Assembly: GCF_034111725.1 (NCBI RefSeq)
Contig: NZ_JAWUWR010000044.1
Coordinates: 1 to 45,320, forward strand
DNA length: 45,320 bases
Reading direction: 5' to 3'
From: Thalassolituus sp034111725
GTDB taxonomy: Bacteria; Pseudomonadota; Gammaproteobacteria; Pseudomonadales; Oceanobacteraceae
A program made the translations under genes and the position numbers. The notes under the pieces were generated by a model. That model worked only from the letters and a program-made list of their open reading frames with translations. It did no database searches and was not told the origin of the DNA. Positions 19,908 through 28,684 of this stretch are shown here, one piece after another (positions within the stretch are counted from its first letter, which is position 1; the number at the start of each line of letters is the position of its first letter).

Positions 19908-20359
19908 AGAGAAATACTCATTAGTTCTTCAGGCAATTGATCGGACTGACTCACCATGTCGAGATACTCATCACGGCGGCCTTCCCACATTGATTTGCTC
20001 CACAACTCCAGTTTTTTGCCTTGTCCAACCAACACAATTTCTTTATCTAGCTCGGCGTACTCACGCAGCGAGGGTGGTAATAACACGCGACCACTGCCAT
20101 CAAGCTCTAGATCGGTCGCGTGACCGATCAATAAGCGCTGAATACGACGAGCTGCAGGATTAAAACTTGGAAGGGCTTCGATCTTGGCCTGAATCACTTC
20201 CCACTCGTTGATTGGGTAAACCAACAAGCAGCGTTCTTCGGTATCAATAGTGGCTACCAAACGGGCACCACAAAGCGTCGACAGCGGTTCCCGATACTTA
20301 GTCGGGATCGCTAGTCGCCCTTTGGCGTCCAGATTGATCGAATGTAGCCCCCGAAACAT
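19904..20359 (-). CDS. mraZ: Transcriptional regulator MraZ
   Basis: AbrB-like DNA-binding protein, first gene of the dcw operon; in E. coli it represses its own promoter. The 151 residues hold two SpoVT/AbrB-type half domains with DxxGR motifs (DAKGRLAIP and DGSGRVLLP). MraZ forms rings and binds TGGGN repeats with 5-bp spacers. Such repeats are present just upstream, so autoregulation is likely here too. The ATG at 20359 has AAGG upstream and overlaps nothing on its 5' side. Confidence 0.97.
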   Translation of the reverse strand: MFRGLHSINLDAKGRLAIPTKYREPLSTLCGARLVATIDTEERCLLVYPINEWEVIQAKIEALPSFNPAARRIQRLLIGHATDLELDGSGRVLLPPSLREYAELDKEIVLVGQGKKLELWSKSMWEGRRDEYLDMVSQSDQLPEELMSISL

Positions 20360-20402
20360 GCCTTATTCCTTTATTAAGTGGGTAATCACTAACCTAGCCA
20401 AT

Positions 20403-20427
20403 TCCCACTATTACCCACATTTTTCCA
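20403..20427 (-). promoter_or_regulatory. MraZ-binding repeats (three)
   Basis: On the minus strand TGGAA, TGGGT and TGGGA occur at 20423-20427, 20413-20417 and 20403-20407, with an exact 10-bp period. This is the known MraZ-binding pattern of TGGGN repeats with 5-bp gaps. The repeats begin just downstream of the inferred transcription start, so bound MraZ would block initiation or early escape. Confidence 0.85.
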
Positions 20428-20436
20428 CTTTGCGAC

Positions 20437-20465
20437 ACTATAGGAAGCAAAACAGCCTTTTGCAA
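20437..20465 (-). promoter_or_regulatory. mra promoter
   Basis: The minus strand reads TTGCAA (20460-20465), a 17-bp spacer, then TATAGT (20437-20442). The expected start is near 20430, just before the MraZ repeats, which is the usual layout of this promoter. No other promoter of similar quality lies between here and mraZ. Confidence 0.75.
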
Positions 20466-20526
20466 GGTAAGAACCAATCGTCTTACAGGGATTTTTGTTA
20501 AGTAGCACAAGGACTTAGCGACCATT

Positions 20527-20551
20527 TGCGGCAATGTGGGGGAAAGTGGGA
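20527..20551 (+). promoter_or_regulatory. Second, inverted MraZ-like repeat set
   Basis: On the plus strand TGCGG (20527-20531), TGGGG (20537-20541) and TGGGA (20547-20551) recur with the same 10-bp period as the mraZ operator, but facing the other way. The first unit has one mismatch. The set lies 62 bp upstream of the mra -35. That MraZ binds it is inference from the pattern. Confidence 0.5.
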
Positions 20552-20565
20552 GAGAAAACCTAAGC

Positions 20566-20886
20566 GCTTCTGTCGGCCTGCGCGGCATACTTAAAGTAAA
20601 CTGTGAAGTTAGCGCCCACTAACAAACGGCTTTAGACATTTTTGTACTATGAAGTGATTACTAACTAATCATTTTGAATATGCACTTCGCAGATTTGATT
20701 TCATCATGACGAAGTTAACGAAAAACCTTCTGGTTTGGCGTTTAAAGGCGCTACTATTCGCCACAAATACAGACCCTTCGGCGCCGCGGCAAATTACTCA
20801 AGACTCAACGCGACCGCACTGAATTGAAGCCACAACATAGATCCACAATCTAATCTCAAGCAATTGATATCAAAGGAATTTTTAAA
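20566..20886. other. Non-coding region upstream of the DUF502 gene
   Basis: About 320 bp with no credible gene. It contains a small dyad, TGATTA-CTAAC-TAATCA (20655-20671), that can extend with wobble pairs. I see no clear sigma-70 promoter for the downstream gene and no terminator. The long leader is unexplained. Confidence 0.4.
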
Positions 20887-21552
20887 ATGCGCTACCTGAT
20901 GAAGGCTTTAATCAAAGGCTCTGTTGTGATCTTCCCTCTGCTCATTACTTTATGGATGGTGTGGTCTGCGCTGAGCTGGTTAAATGAGCTTGGGTTGTCT
21001 GTTCTGAACGTACTCCACCTAGAAGCGATCGCATTTCCTGGTAGCGGTTTACTCATTATGCTGATCACCCTGCTCGGAACCGGCTTATTATTTCAATTCA
21101 ATCCGGTTACTTGGCTGTATCAGTACGTAGAAGATGCTTTATTGCGTTTTCCACTAGTAAAAACGCTATACGGCGCAGTGAAAGATTTCGCCGACATGTT
21201 TGATGGCGAAAAGCCTAAGGCGCAACAAGTGGTGCTGCTTGATATGGCAGGCCAAGGTCAAGTGATCGGATTTATCACCAGTACCTCGGTTCCAGCCCCG
21301 GTCAAAGCCGCCAACCCACAAAGTCAGCTCGTGGCTGTGTATCTTCCTATGAGCTATATGGTGGGTGGATACACACTATTTGTAGCGCAAGAGCGCTTAA
21401 CTTACGTCGACTGGTCAATTGAGGATGCTATGCGTTTTGCCCTTACCGCAGGTGTATCGCAAACTCAGGCAAAAGTGCGCGAAAAAACGCAAAGCGAAGA
21501 AAAAAACACCCCTACAGACGATCCGGTCTCTGCAGAAAGCCCACTGCTTTAA
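20887..21552 (+). CDS. DUF502 family membrane protein
   Basis: Conserved bacterial inner-membrane protein of unknown function (DUF502), 221 residues. Two membrane segments lie at about residues 10-32 and 48-70. They are followed by the family motif RFPLVKTLYGAVKDFADMF and a soluble region with the signature LPMSYMVGGYTLFV. The C-terminal 30 residues are polar and likely disordered. AAGG precedes the ATG, though spacing is long. It is transcribed away from mraZ and converges on bioA. No function can be assigned from context. Confidence 0.88.
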   Translation: MRYLMKALIKGSVVIFPLLITLWMVWSALSWLNELGLSVLNVLHLEAIAFPGSGLLIMLITLLGTGLLFQFNPVTWLYQYVEDALLRFPLVKTLYGAVKDFADMFDGEKPKAQQVVLLDMAGQGQVIGFITSTSVPAPVKAANPQSQLVAVYLPMSYMVGGYTLFVAQERLTYVDWSIEDAMRFALTAGVSQTQAKVREKTQSEEKNTPTDDPVSAESPLL

Positions 21553-21575
21553 CTTCGCTTAAATGCATAGAATGA

Positions 21576-21603
21576 CGACTTGTGAGTGGCTACTAACAAG
21601 TCG
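21576..21603. terminator. Hairpin across the bioA stop codon (convergent with DUF502 gene)
   Basis: CGACTTGT (21576-21583) pairs exactly with ACAAGTCG (21596-21603) around a 12-nt loop. The right arm includes the last codons of bioA. No T-run follows on either strand, so termination would be weak. It sits between two convergent genes only 40 bp apart. Confidence 0.35.
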
Positions 21604-22879
21604 CACCAATCACATCAACGATAGCACCCGTCAGGGTCGCCAAGTCTTCGTTATTCATAATAAACGGCGGCATCACATAAACATTATTGCCAAATGGCCG
21701 CACCCATATTCCACGCTCGACGCAGGCTGGTTGCAGCACTTTCATATCAACCGGTTCACGCAGCTCTACCACTCCAATAGCACCCAACACACGCACATCA
21801 GCCACAGCCGCAAACGCTCGCGCTGGGGCCAAGCCGCGCTCTAATTCTGTTTCAATCCGCTGCACTTGCACCTGCCAATCGCTACTCAATAGCAAATCCA
21901 AACTGGCACAGGCAACCCGACACGCGAGCGGATTACCCATAAAGGTTGGGCCGTGCATAAAGCAGCCGGCTTCACCTTGGCTAATGGTTTCTGCTACATG
22001 GCGCGTGGTTAAGGTTGCTGCCAAGGTCATATAACCACCGGTAATGGCTTTACCGACGCACATAATATCGGGCGAAATATCGGCGTATTCACATGCGAAC
22101 AATTTACCTGTGCGACCAAAGCCAGTGGCAATTTCATCGGCAATTAAGAGCACATCAAACTCATCGCACAAGGCACGCGCTTGGCGTAAATACTCTGGGT
22201 GGTAAAAGCGCATACCCCCCGCGCCTTGCACTATCGGCTCTAAAATCAACGCCGCAATTTGCTCATGGTTCTCAGCTAATTGCGCGCGCAGTGGCTCGAT
22301 ATCGGCAGGGTTCCAGTCGTCGGTGAATCGGGTCTGCGGCGCTGCTGCAAAAAATTGCTGCGGTAAAATACCCGCAAATAAGTGATGCATACCGCGCTTA
22401 GGATCACACAGAGACATGGCCCCTAAGGTATCGCCATGATAGCCGCGCTCCAATGCCAACAAGCGATTCTTATTGGGCTTACCACGCGCATGCTGATATT
22501 GAATGGCCATTTTAATCGCGACCTCAACCGACACCGATCCAGAATCCGCAATAAAGACTTTATCCAATCCATTCGGTGTTAGGGCCACCAGCCGCTTAGC
22601 CAATTCAATCGCCGGTTCATGAGTTAAACCGCCGAACATAACATGGCTCATGCTCTGCAATTGCTCGGTGACTGCGGTATTTAATACTGGATGATTGTAA
22701 CCATGCACGGCACACCACCAAGAGGCCATGCCATCAATCAGCTCTCGACCATCTTCAAGTTGTAGACGCACTCCCTTAGCACCGACCACGGGCCAAATAG
22801 TCGCTGGTTGAGTCATCGAACTGTAGGGATGCCAAATGTGCTCGCGATCAAAAGCGAGGTCTAAACCGTTCGATGTCAT
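21593..22879 (-). CDS. bioA: Adenosylmethionine-8-amino-7-oxononanoate aminotransferase BioA
   Basis: PLP enzyme that converts KAPA to DAPA using S-adenosylmethionine as amino donor, the third step of biotin ring assembly. The 428 residues match the family. The DAPA-specific N-terminal motif IWHPYSSMTQ, the substrate region MASWWCAVHGYNHP and the PLP lysine K277 in VGKAITGGYMTL are all present. The ATG has AGGAG at good spacing. It is divergent from bioF across a 160-bp control region, a common bio arrangement. Confidence 0.98.
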   Translation of the reverse strand: MTSNGLDLAFDREHIWHPYSSMTQPATIWPVVGAKGVRLQLEDGRELIDGMASWWCAVHGYNHPVLNTAVTEQLQSMSHVMFGGLTHEPAIELAKRLVALTPNGLDKVFIADSGSVSVEVAIKMAIQYQHARGKPNKNRLLALERGYHGDTLGAMSLCDPKRGMHHLFAGILPQQFFAAAPQTRFTDDWNPADIEPLRAQLAENHEQIAALILEPIVQGAGGMRFYHPEYLRQARALCDEFDVLLIADEIATGFGRTGKLFACEYADISPDIMCVGKAITGGYMTLAATLTTRHVAETISQGEAGCFMHGPTFMGNPLACRVACASLDLLLSSDWQVQVQRIETELERGLAPARAFAAVADVRVLGAIGVVELREPVDMKVLQPACVERGIWVRPFGNNVYVMPPFIMNNEDLATLTGAIVDVIGATC

Positions 22880-22944
22880 GCGTTACTCCTAATTTCTGCA
22901 TTAACCCACTAGAAAAACCAAACCTAGTAGCAAACCAACCGCCG

Positions 22945-22977
22945 TAGTAAACCTAAAGTCTCTGGTGTAGTTGACCA
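22945..22977. promoter_or_regulatory. Candidate BirA operator
   Basis: TAGTAAACC (22945-22953) matches the E. coli left half TTGTAAACC at 8 of 9 positions. After 15 bp, AGTTGACCA (22969-22977) matches GGTTTACAA at 6 of 9. The right half overlaps the bioF -35. Biotin-loaded BirA represses divergent bio genes from such sites in enterobacteria. The weak right half keeps this tentative. Confidence 0.45.
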
Positions 22978-22998
22978 ATTATCCGCGCCCATTATGAT
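22971..22998 (+). promoter_or_regulatory. bioF promoter
   Basis: TTGACC (22971-22976), a 16-bp spacer, and TATGAT (22993-22998) form a good sigma-70 promoter with its start near 23005, about 35 nt before the bioF ATG. Confidence 0.65.
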
Positions 22999-23039
22999 AA
23001 AGGCCTTCCCAACTGTCGAGTCACCCTGTTGAGTCATTC

Positions 23040-24233
23040 ATGAGCTGGCAACACCGACTACATTCAAAACTGCAACAACGTCGCGACCAACATCTTTGGC
23101 GGCAACGCAATGTATTGAGTTCACCACAAGATGCTCATGTTGATTGCAACGGCGAGACATTAGTTAACTTTTGCAGCAATGATTATCTAGGCTTAGCCGC
23201 GACCGGCGGAGAAGATTTAGCCGCCGCCGCCCGACGGTGGCAATTCGGCAGTGGCGCTTCGCATTTAGTGTGTGGCCATAGCCAAGCTCATCATGACCTA
23301 GAAGATGCGCTAGCTGAGCTAACGGGCTATCCACGCGCGCTTCTGTTTTCAACCGGCTATATGGCTAATATCGGCGCGATTAGCGCGCTAGCACAACGTG
23401 GTGATCGGGTGATTCAAGATAAGCTCAATCATGCTTCATTGCTGGACGGCGCCATTCTTAGCCGCGCCGACTTGCAACGCTTTCGCCATGCGGATTATGA
23501 ACATCTTGCGGACTTATTGAACAAGGACGATGCCCGCGGCGAAACACTCGTAGTGAGCGATAGCTTATTTAGCATGGATGGTGATCTTGCGGATGTGCCG
23601 CAACTCAGTCGTTTGTGCGAGCAAACGGGCTCGCTGCTGATGATCGACGATGCCCATGGCTTTGGCGTACTTGGCGAAAACGGCGGTGGCGTTCGCGAAC
23701 ATTTCGGCTTAACCACGCAACAATTGCCTGTGTATGTCGGCACCTTAGGTAAAGCACTGGGCGGCTATGGCGCTTTTGTTGCTGGCTCTAACGATCTGAT
23801 TGATTACCTAATTCAATTTGCCCGCCCGTACATTTATACCACCGCGCTACCACCGGCCGTTGCTGAAGCTATGCTGGGCAATCTGGAGCGGTTGCAAGAC
23901 AACACCCGCCGCCAGCAACTGAATGCGCGCATCCAGCAATTCCGCAGCGGCGCAGAGCAAATGCACTTGCCCCTAATGGACTCACAATCACCCATTCAGC
24001 CACTGTTGATTGGCGAATCCGCCAAAGCAATCTCAGTAAGTAATGAGTTACGCACTCGTGGCTTGTGGGTCAGCGCGATTCGTCCACCGACGGTTGCTGA
24101 AGGCAGTGCTCGTTTACGCGTGACACTTAGCGCTGCGCATAGTGAAGATGATGTGAAACGACTGTTAGATGCATTATCGGCGATATGGCAGAACGATAAC
24201 ACCTTGCCCCGCGCATCTGAGCAGGTGCTATGA
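23040..24233 (+). CDS. bioF: 8-amino-7-oxononanoate synthase BioF
   Basis: PLP enzyme that condenses pimeloyl-ACP with L-alanine to give KAPA. The 397 residues show VNFCSNDYLGLA near residue 42, the GSGASHLVCGH loop (71-80), the aspartate of MIDDAHGFGVLG, and the PLP lysine K238 in GTLGKALGGYGAF. The ATG follows the bioF promoter with a short leader and a weak Shine-Dalgarno. Its stop overlaps the bioHC start (ATGA), so the two are translationally coupled. Confidence 0.98.
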   Translation: MSWQHRLHSKLQQRRDQHLWRQRNVLSSPQDAHVDCNGETLVNFCSNDYLGLAATGGEDLAAAARRWQFGSGASHLVCGHSQAHHDLEDALAELTGYPRALLFSTGYMANIGAISALAQRGDRVIQDKLNHASLLDGAILSRADLQRFRHADYEHLADLLNKDDARGETLVVSDSLFSMDGDLADVPQLSRLCEQTGSLLMIDDAHGFGVLGENGGGVREHFGLTTQQLPVYVGTLGKALGGYGAFVAGSNDLIDYLIQFARPYIYTTALPPAVAEAMLGNLERLQDNTRRQQLNARIQQFRSGAEQMHLPLMDSQSPIQPLLIGESAKAISVSNELRTRGLWVSAIRPPTVAEGSARLRVTLSAAHSEDDVKRLLDALSAIWQNDNTLPRASEQVL

Positions 24234-25735
24234 CAGCCAACAAAGAGCTCTGGACTAAACTACACGAGAACCCCAGTACAACCTCCATTGATTGGTGTTG
24301 GCTTCCGGGCTGGAGCTTTGCCCCCACGGTATTTGCTGAGCTGTATCAGCAACTGCCGGGACGACATTGGGGCGCCAATATTCACAGCACGACTGCCACG
24401 TTCACTGAACAAGCTCAAACACTGGCGGCGCAAGCGCCCGAGAACGCTATTTGGATTGGCTGGTCACTCGGTGGAGCACTAGCGATGGCGGCATCCGCAA
24501 CATCTAACGCTCGTTCGGTTATTACCTTGGCAACGGGTGCTCAGTTTGCGCAAGCACCCGAACAACAAGGTGGTATGCCTGCAGCGCAGTTCGAAGACTT
24601 TTGCCATCAATTTAATCAAGCGCCCGCCAAAACGGCTCGCCGTTTTCTCGGTTTGTGTAGCCAAGGTAGTGCCGATGCGAAAGCCATCCTGCGTGCGCTA
24701 GCTGAGCATCAATTACCTGCGGAAGAAGCTTCCGATGAATTGACTCACAGCTTGGCGTGGCTGGGTGATTATCAGCTAGACACACAAAATGCCAAACCAC
24801 CGCAACAACATTGGTACGGCAACGATGATGCGTTAAATCCGCACGGTTTAATGCCAAGCCAGCAATCTTGTAGCTCTAGTCATGCCTTTTTTCTGAGGGC
24901 TGAAGGTCGGGATGAATTATTAGCCGCCTTAAAGCCACTCGCCCAAAACACTAAAACAACACGCAATAAACAGCTCGTTGCCCAGCAGTTCAGTCGTGCA
25001 GCCCACAGCTATGATCAAGCAGCAAGTATTCAGCAACGCACAGTAAGTCGCTTACTGGAGCAAATCGGTGAAATCAGTGGTCATTGGCTAGACATTGGTT
25101 GCGGCACAGGCGCCGCGTTACCTTCTTTATTGGCGCTGGGTGCTGAGCATATCAGTGGTATCGATTTGGCTAACGGCATGCTCGAACAAGCCGCCCAACG
25201 TAAAGGCCTATTGCCCAATCAAGTGACCTTATTACAGGCCGATGCTGATGACCTACCAATTAATAGCAACAGCCAAGACGGCGTGTTTTCCAGCTTAATG
25301 CTGCAATGGAGTGAAGATCCAAATTCCACTCTGCGAGAGTGGTCACGAGTTTTAAAGCCTAACGGCTTACTAGCAATCGCCACCTTAATTCCCGGCACTC
25401 AACGTGAATTACGTCAAGCTTGGCAAGCGATTGATAATCAGCCTCACGTGAATCGCTTTGCCGATACCAATACGTTAAAACTGGCGTTACAGAATAATGG
25501 CTTCATCTTGTTGCATGAGGCCCAATCCTGTTTACAAGAATACTATGGATCACTACCTGAGCTACTGCGCGGACTAAAGGCCATAGGGGCAACTAACGTA
25601 AATCCAGGGCGCCGCGTAGGCTTAGGCGGTCGTGCTGCGCTGACACAGCTCGATAAGCATTACCCCCGTAACGCCGACGGCACACTCCCACTCAGCTACG
25701 AAGTGATTTGGCTCATCGCCCGCGCAGGAGCATAA
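24230..25735 (+). CDS. bioHC: Bifunctional BioH-BioC fusion (pimeloyl-ACP methyl ester esterase / malonyl-ACP methyltransferase)
   Basis: One 501-residue protein joins both ends of the BioC-BioH route to pimeloyl-ACP. Residues ~20-235 are an alpha/beta hydrolase of the BioH type, with nucleophile S79 in GWSLGGALA, an acidic residue at D199/D200 and H218 in SHAFFLRAEGRDEL. Residues ~247-501 are BioC, opening with KQLVAQQFSRAAHSYDQAA and carrying the SAM loop WLDIGCGTGAALPSL (286-300). BioC methylates malonyl-ACP so it can enter fatty acid elongation; BioH removes the methyl group when the chain is finished. The same domain order is known as BioHC in Saccharophagus and Teredinibacter. It overlaps bioF by 4 bp. 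Confidence 0.95.
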   Translation: MTANKELWTKLHENPSTTSIDWCWLPGWSFAPTVFAELYQQLPGRHWGANIHSTTATFTEQAQTLAAQAPENAIWIGWSLGGALAMAASATSNARSVITLATGAQFAQAPEQQGGMPAAQFEDFCHQFNQAPAKTARRFLGLCSQGSADAKAILRALAEHQLPAEEASDELTHSLAWLGDYQLDTQNAKPPQQHWYGNDDALNPHGLMPSQQSCSSSHAFFLRAEGRDELLAALKPLAQNTKTTRNKQLVAQQFSRAAHSYDQAASIQQRTVSRLLEQIGEISGHWLDIGCGTGAALPSLLALGAEHISGIDLANGMLEQAAQRKGLLPNQVTLLQADADDLPINSNSQDGVFSSLMLQWSEDPNSTLREWSRVLKPNGLLAIATLIPGTQRELRQAWQAIDNQPHVNRFADTNTLKLALQNNGFILLHEAQSCLQEYYGSLPELLRGLKAIGATNVNPGRRVGLGGRAALTQLDKHYPRNADGTLPLSYEVIWLIARAGA

Positions 25736-25737
25736 CC

Positions 25738-26451
25738 ATGCTACGTTATTTCTTAACTGGCACCGATACCGATGCCGGTAAAACCCTGATCAGCAGCGCA
25801 CTCTTATTGAATGCACGGCAACTAGGTTTCAGTACCTTTGGTTTGAAACCAGTGGCAGCTGGTTGCGAGTACATGAACGGTGAATGGCAAAACAGCGATG
25901 CCCGTCTGTTACGCCAGTACAGCACCACCACGGCGACCTATCCAGTGCACAATCCCATCGCCTTAGAAGCCGCTATTGCACCGCACATAGCGGCACAACG
26001 CGAGGGCATAGCATTGAGCGTTAGCTCACTTCTTACGGCCTGTCAGCCCGCGTTAGAAATAGAAGCCGACCGACAAATAATAGAGGGTGCCGGTGGTTGG
26101 TTAGTCCCACTCAACGATACAGAAACCTTGGCAGACTTTGCTTGCGCATTAAAACTGCCCATTATTTTGGTGGTTGGTATGCGCTTGGGTTGCATCAACC
26201 ATGCACAGCTAAGCGCACAAGCTATACAAGCCAGTGGTTTACCATTAGCGGGATGGGTAGCGAACTGCCTGCACGCTGATATGGATGCACAACAGGATAA
26301 TTTAGAATACTTAACTCAGTGGTTTCAGCGCCAGAATGTCGAGCACCTAGGCACAGTACCTAGATTTGCAGGAATCGATGCCAGCCAAGAAGAACAACTC
26401 AGCGCAGTGGCTGCGCATCTGCATTGGCCGACTGATTTAAAAACGCTTTAA
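25738..26451 (+). CDS. bioD: Dethiobiotin synthetase BioD
   Basis: ATP-dependent ligase that closes the ureido ring of dethiobiotin from DAPA and CO2. The 237 residues show the P-loop GTDTDAGKT (8-16), FGLKPVAAGCE, and EGAGGWLVPL. I chose the ATG at 25738 because AGGAG precedes it by seven bases and the protein then begins MLRYFLTGTDTDAGK like the family. A longer frame begins inside bioHC. bioB is not in this window, so the last step is encoded elsewhere. Confidence 0.97.
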   Translation: MLRYFLTGTDTDAGKTLISSALLLNARQLGFSTFGLKPVAAGCEYMNGEWQNSDARLLRQYSTTTATYPVHNPIALEAAIAPHIAAQREGIALSVSSLLTACQPALEIEADRQIIEGAGGWLVPLNDTETLADFACALKLPIILVVGMRLGCINHAQLSAQAIQASGLPLAGWVANCLHADMDAQQDNLEYLTQWFQRQNVEHLGTVPRFAGIDASQEEQLSAVAAHLHWPTDLKTL

Positions 26452-26522
26452 TTTCCTTGCAGCGCCAAAACAATACGGCCCCCTCTTTTTACAGAGGAGT
26501 CCGCATCGCAAAGATATATCAA

Positions 26523-26541
26523 GCGCCCTATGTTAGAGCGC
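26523..26541 (-). terminator. Hairpin after the TRAP permease gene
   Basis: GCGCTCTA and TAGGGCGC (minus strand) form an eight-pair stem with one T-G pair and an ACA loop, starting 10 nt past the stop at 26552. The following TTGATATAT is a poor T-run. It could serve either convergent gene. Confidence 0.45.
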
Positions 26542-26551
26542 ATCTCTAGCT

Positions 26552-28684
26552 TTAATCGTAACCAATCGCCAATGGTACAAACGCAACGATCAAGAGTGCG
26601 GTAGCCATCGTTACCAGCGGTAGAAGAATCCGCTCATTGCGATACCAGAAATTCTCGCCGACGGTCTCTTCTTTCGCCAATTCGAACTCACGTTCGCCAA
26701 CCACCTGTCGCGTTAACAGATGATTCAGTGCCACCGGCGGACTTAAATAGCCAAGTTCGAAGGCAACCAGAGTCACCATCCAGAAGTGGACCGGATCGAT
26801 ACCGTTTTTATAGGCGATATCCGCAATCGTGGCGGTTACCAGCACAACCGCACCGTATGGATCCATGATCATGCCGATAAAGACCAACATACCAACTAGC
26901 AGGGCCATCGCCATCCAGATTGAGCTAAATTCAGCAGGTAATAGCAGCATGATTTCGGCGCGGTCGATAACACCACCAATCCCCATGGTCATCCCCATCA
27001 GCATCAGCAAAGCACCGATATGACCTGTTGCTTCTGTAGTCGCTTCGCGCACGATTTTCTCCATCGAATCACGACCGGTTTTAAGGTCGCTCAAGGAAGC
27101 TCCTACGCGCTCTTCGATGTAATCAATGTTCATATTCTCGCGCTTGAGAACATCTTTCTCTTGAGTCAAACGCTCGTAAAACAGAATAACTAAAAGCAAT
27201 ACTGGCAGAATAATTGGAGCTGAGAATTCATCGATATACGCATTCAACAATAAAGCATAGGCGCCTAGCGTGACGGCGATCAAAATCACATAAGGAATCA
27301 AAGGCTTCAATGCAGCCAGAAATTCAGGCCAAACGTCACCCGTTGGCTTGCGGTATTCATGTGGCGCTTTACGTGTTATCAAGGCAAAAACAGCAAACAA
27401 GAATGTGGTCAGGAAGAAAACTTTCACCCCCCAGCCGAACAACTGATCGGTTGTTACTTCGTTGTTAAGTGCCGCGACGATCACCACAAGCAAACAAGGA
27501 CGCAAAACTACACCGAGCGAACCAGACATAGCCGTCGCTGCAAGCGCTAACTGACGACGAGCACCTGCGCGGCGTAGCTCCATAAAGATCAAGCCACCGA
27601 CCGCGATAACAAAGATCCCCGAACCGCCGGTATAGGCTGTTGGAATAGCCGCCATAGCCACAACGGCAACCGCTAGCATTTCAGGGGGAAGATTGAATGG
27701 GCGGAAGATATTAAATATTTTTTGCGCCATCTCGGTACGTTTAAGCAGCATACCGACCCAAACGTATAAGCCAACGTTCAAAAATAACTGCGACAGCTCC
27801 ATCATTTGATTCAGATAGATAGCAATACCGGAAGGATGACTCACCGAGAAAAAGTAGGCACCGGATATAATCGCCATATTTGCATAGAGTGGAATCGCCA
27901 GTTGCGCCTTTAGAAAGCTGCCGCCCGGTTCTGCATCTTCAGGAACCACAACCATCTGATACAAGGTAATGAGAATTGGCGTAGCAAAACCGAATATCCA
28001 AATCCAGTGCAGCGCCGCATGTTCAGTGGTGACTTCAACACCAGCCGAAAAGGCGATTACCTTAAAGCTATAAACGGAATAAAACAGAATGCAGAAAGCA
28101 ATAAACTGAGCACCTGCGGACACGCGATAATCCATCGCCGTCACGGTAGGCCGCAGAGCAATATGATGACGTGTGACTAATGCCGTACCACCACATATCA
28201 AGACGAGAACGGCGAGCATAATGCGCTCAACAGACATCCCGGCACTACCAAACTCAGCGATGCCTTTTTCAATAGAACGGAAAATCTGCACGCCAGTCGT
28301 TATCCGATCTTTTGTAGCAATGTACTGATCAAACTTTTCCTGACACTGGCTCTTTACCGCTTCCAATGACTGACGAATAGCGACAGGATTGACAGGGTCT
28401 GGCTCAAATAAAGAAAAGCCATCATCTTCTGGTATGGCGTTACGCTCAGCAATCAAGCGTTGAGTCGCCACCTCGACATCCATATTGACGTCGCAACTTG
28501 GTTCAACCGGGTTTTCGCGTAATTGAAAATATCCTTCCCAGATCACCTCGCCAAGCTGCAACAACTGTGCATGCATGGTGTGGCTGGAATTAAGCGTTAT
28601 AACGAAGACCAGAACGAGAAATGCAGGTAAAGCCGCTAGCCACTGGTATAGCGTGCGGTTGCCCGCACTTACCTTTTGATCCAT
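26552..28684 (-). CDS. TRAP-type transporter large permease (DctM-like), orphan
   Basis: Polytopic inner-membrane protein of 710 residues from the chosen ATG (MDQKVSAG; GAGG seven bases upstream). The C-terminal two thirds resemble the DctM large subunit, with repeated hydrophobic segments and motifs AIPTAYTGGSGIFVIAVGG, AMSGSLGVVLRPCLLVV and GAVVLVTATIADIAYKNG. The N-terminal part has one membrane segment (about 15-32), an acidic extracytoplasmic stretch of about 120 residues with two cysteines, then several more membrane segments, perhaps standing in for the small DctQ subunit. TRAP transporters normally need a periplasmic binding protein (DctP) for sodium-driven uptake of organic acids. 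None is nearby, so the substrate is unknown. Confidence 0.8.
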   Translation of the reverse strand: MDQKVSAGNRTLYQWLAALPAFLVLVFVITLNSSHTMHAQLLQLGEVIWEGYFQLRENPVEPSCDVNMDVEVATQRLIAERNAIPEDDGFSLFEPDPVNPVAIRQSLEAVKSQCQEKFDQYIATKDRITTGVQIFRSIEKGIAEFGSAGMSVERIMLAVLVLICGGTALVTRHHIALRPTVTAMDYRVSAGAQFIAFCILFYSVYSFKVIAFSAGVEVTTEHAALHWIWIFGFATPILITLYQMVVVPEDAEPGGSFLKAQLAIPLYANMAIISGAYFFSVSHPSGIAIYLNQMMELSQLFLNVGLYVWVGMLLKRTEMAQKIFNIFRPFNLPPEMLAVAVVAMAAIPTAYTGGSGIFVIAVGGLIFMELRRAGARRQLALAATAMSGSLGVVLRPCLLVVIVAALNNEVTTDQLFGWGVKVFFLTTFLFAVFALITRKAPHEYRKPTGDVWPEFLAALKPLIPYVILIAVTLGAYALLLNAYIDEFSAPIILPVLLLVILFYERLTQEKDVLKRENMNIDYIEERVGASLSDLKTGRDSMEKIVREATTEATGHIGALLMLMGMTMGIGGVIDRAEIMLLLPAEFSSIWMAMALLVGMLVFIGMIMDPYGAVVLVTATIADIAYKNGIDPVHFWMVTLVAFELGYLSPPVALNHLLTRQVVGEREFELAKEETVGENFWYRNERILLPLVTMATALLIVAFVPLAIGYD

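Noticed and set aside
26482..26497. CCTCT-TTTTAC-AGAGG hairpin after bioD as a terminator
   Set aside because: Only five base pairs and no T-run after the stem on either strand.
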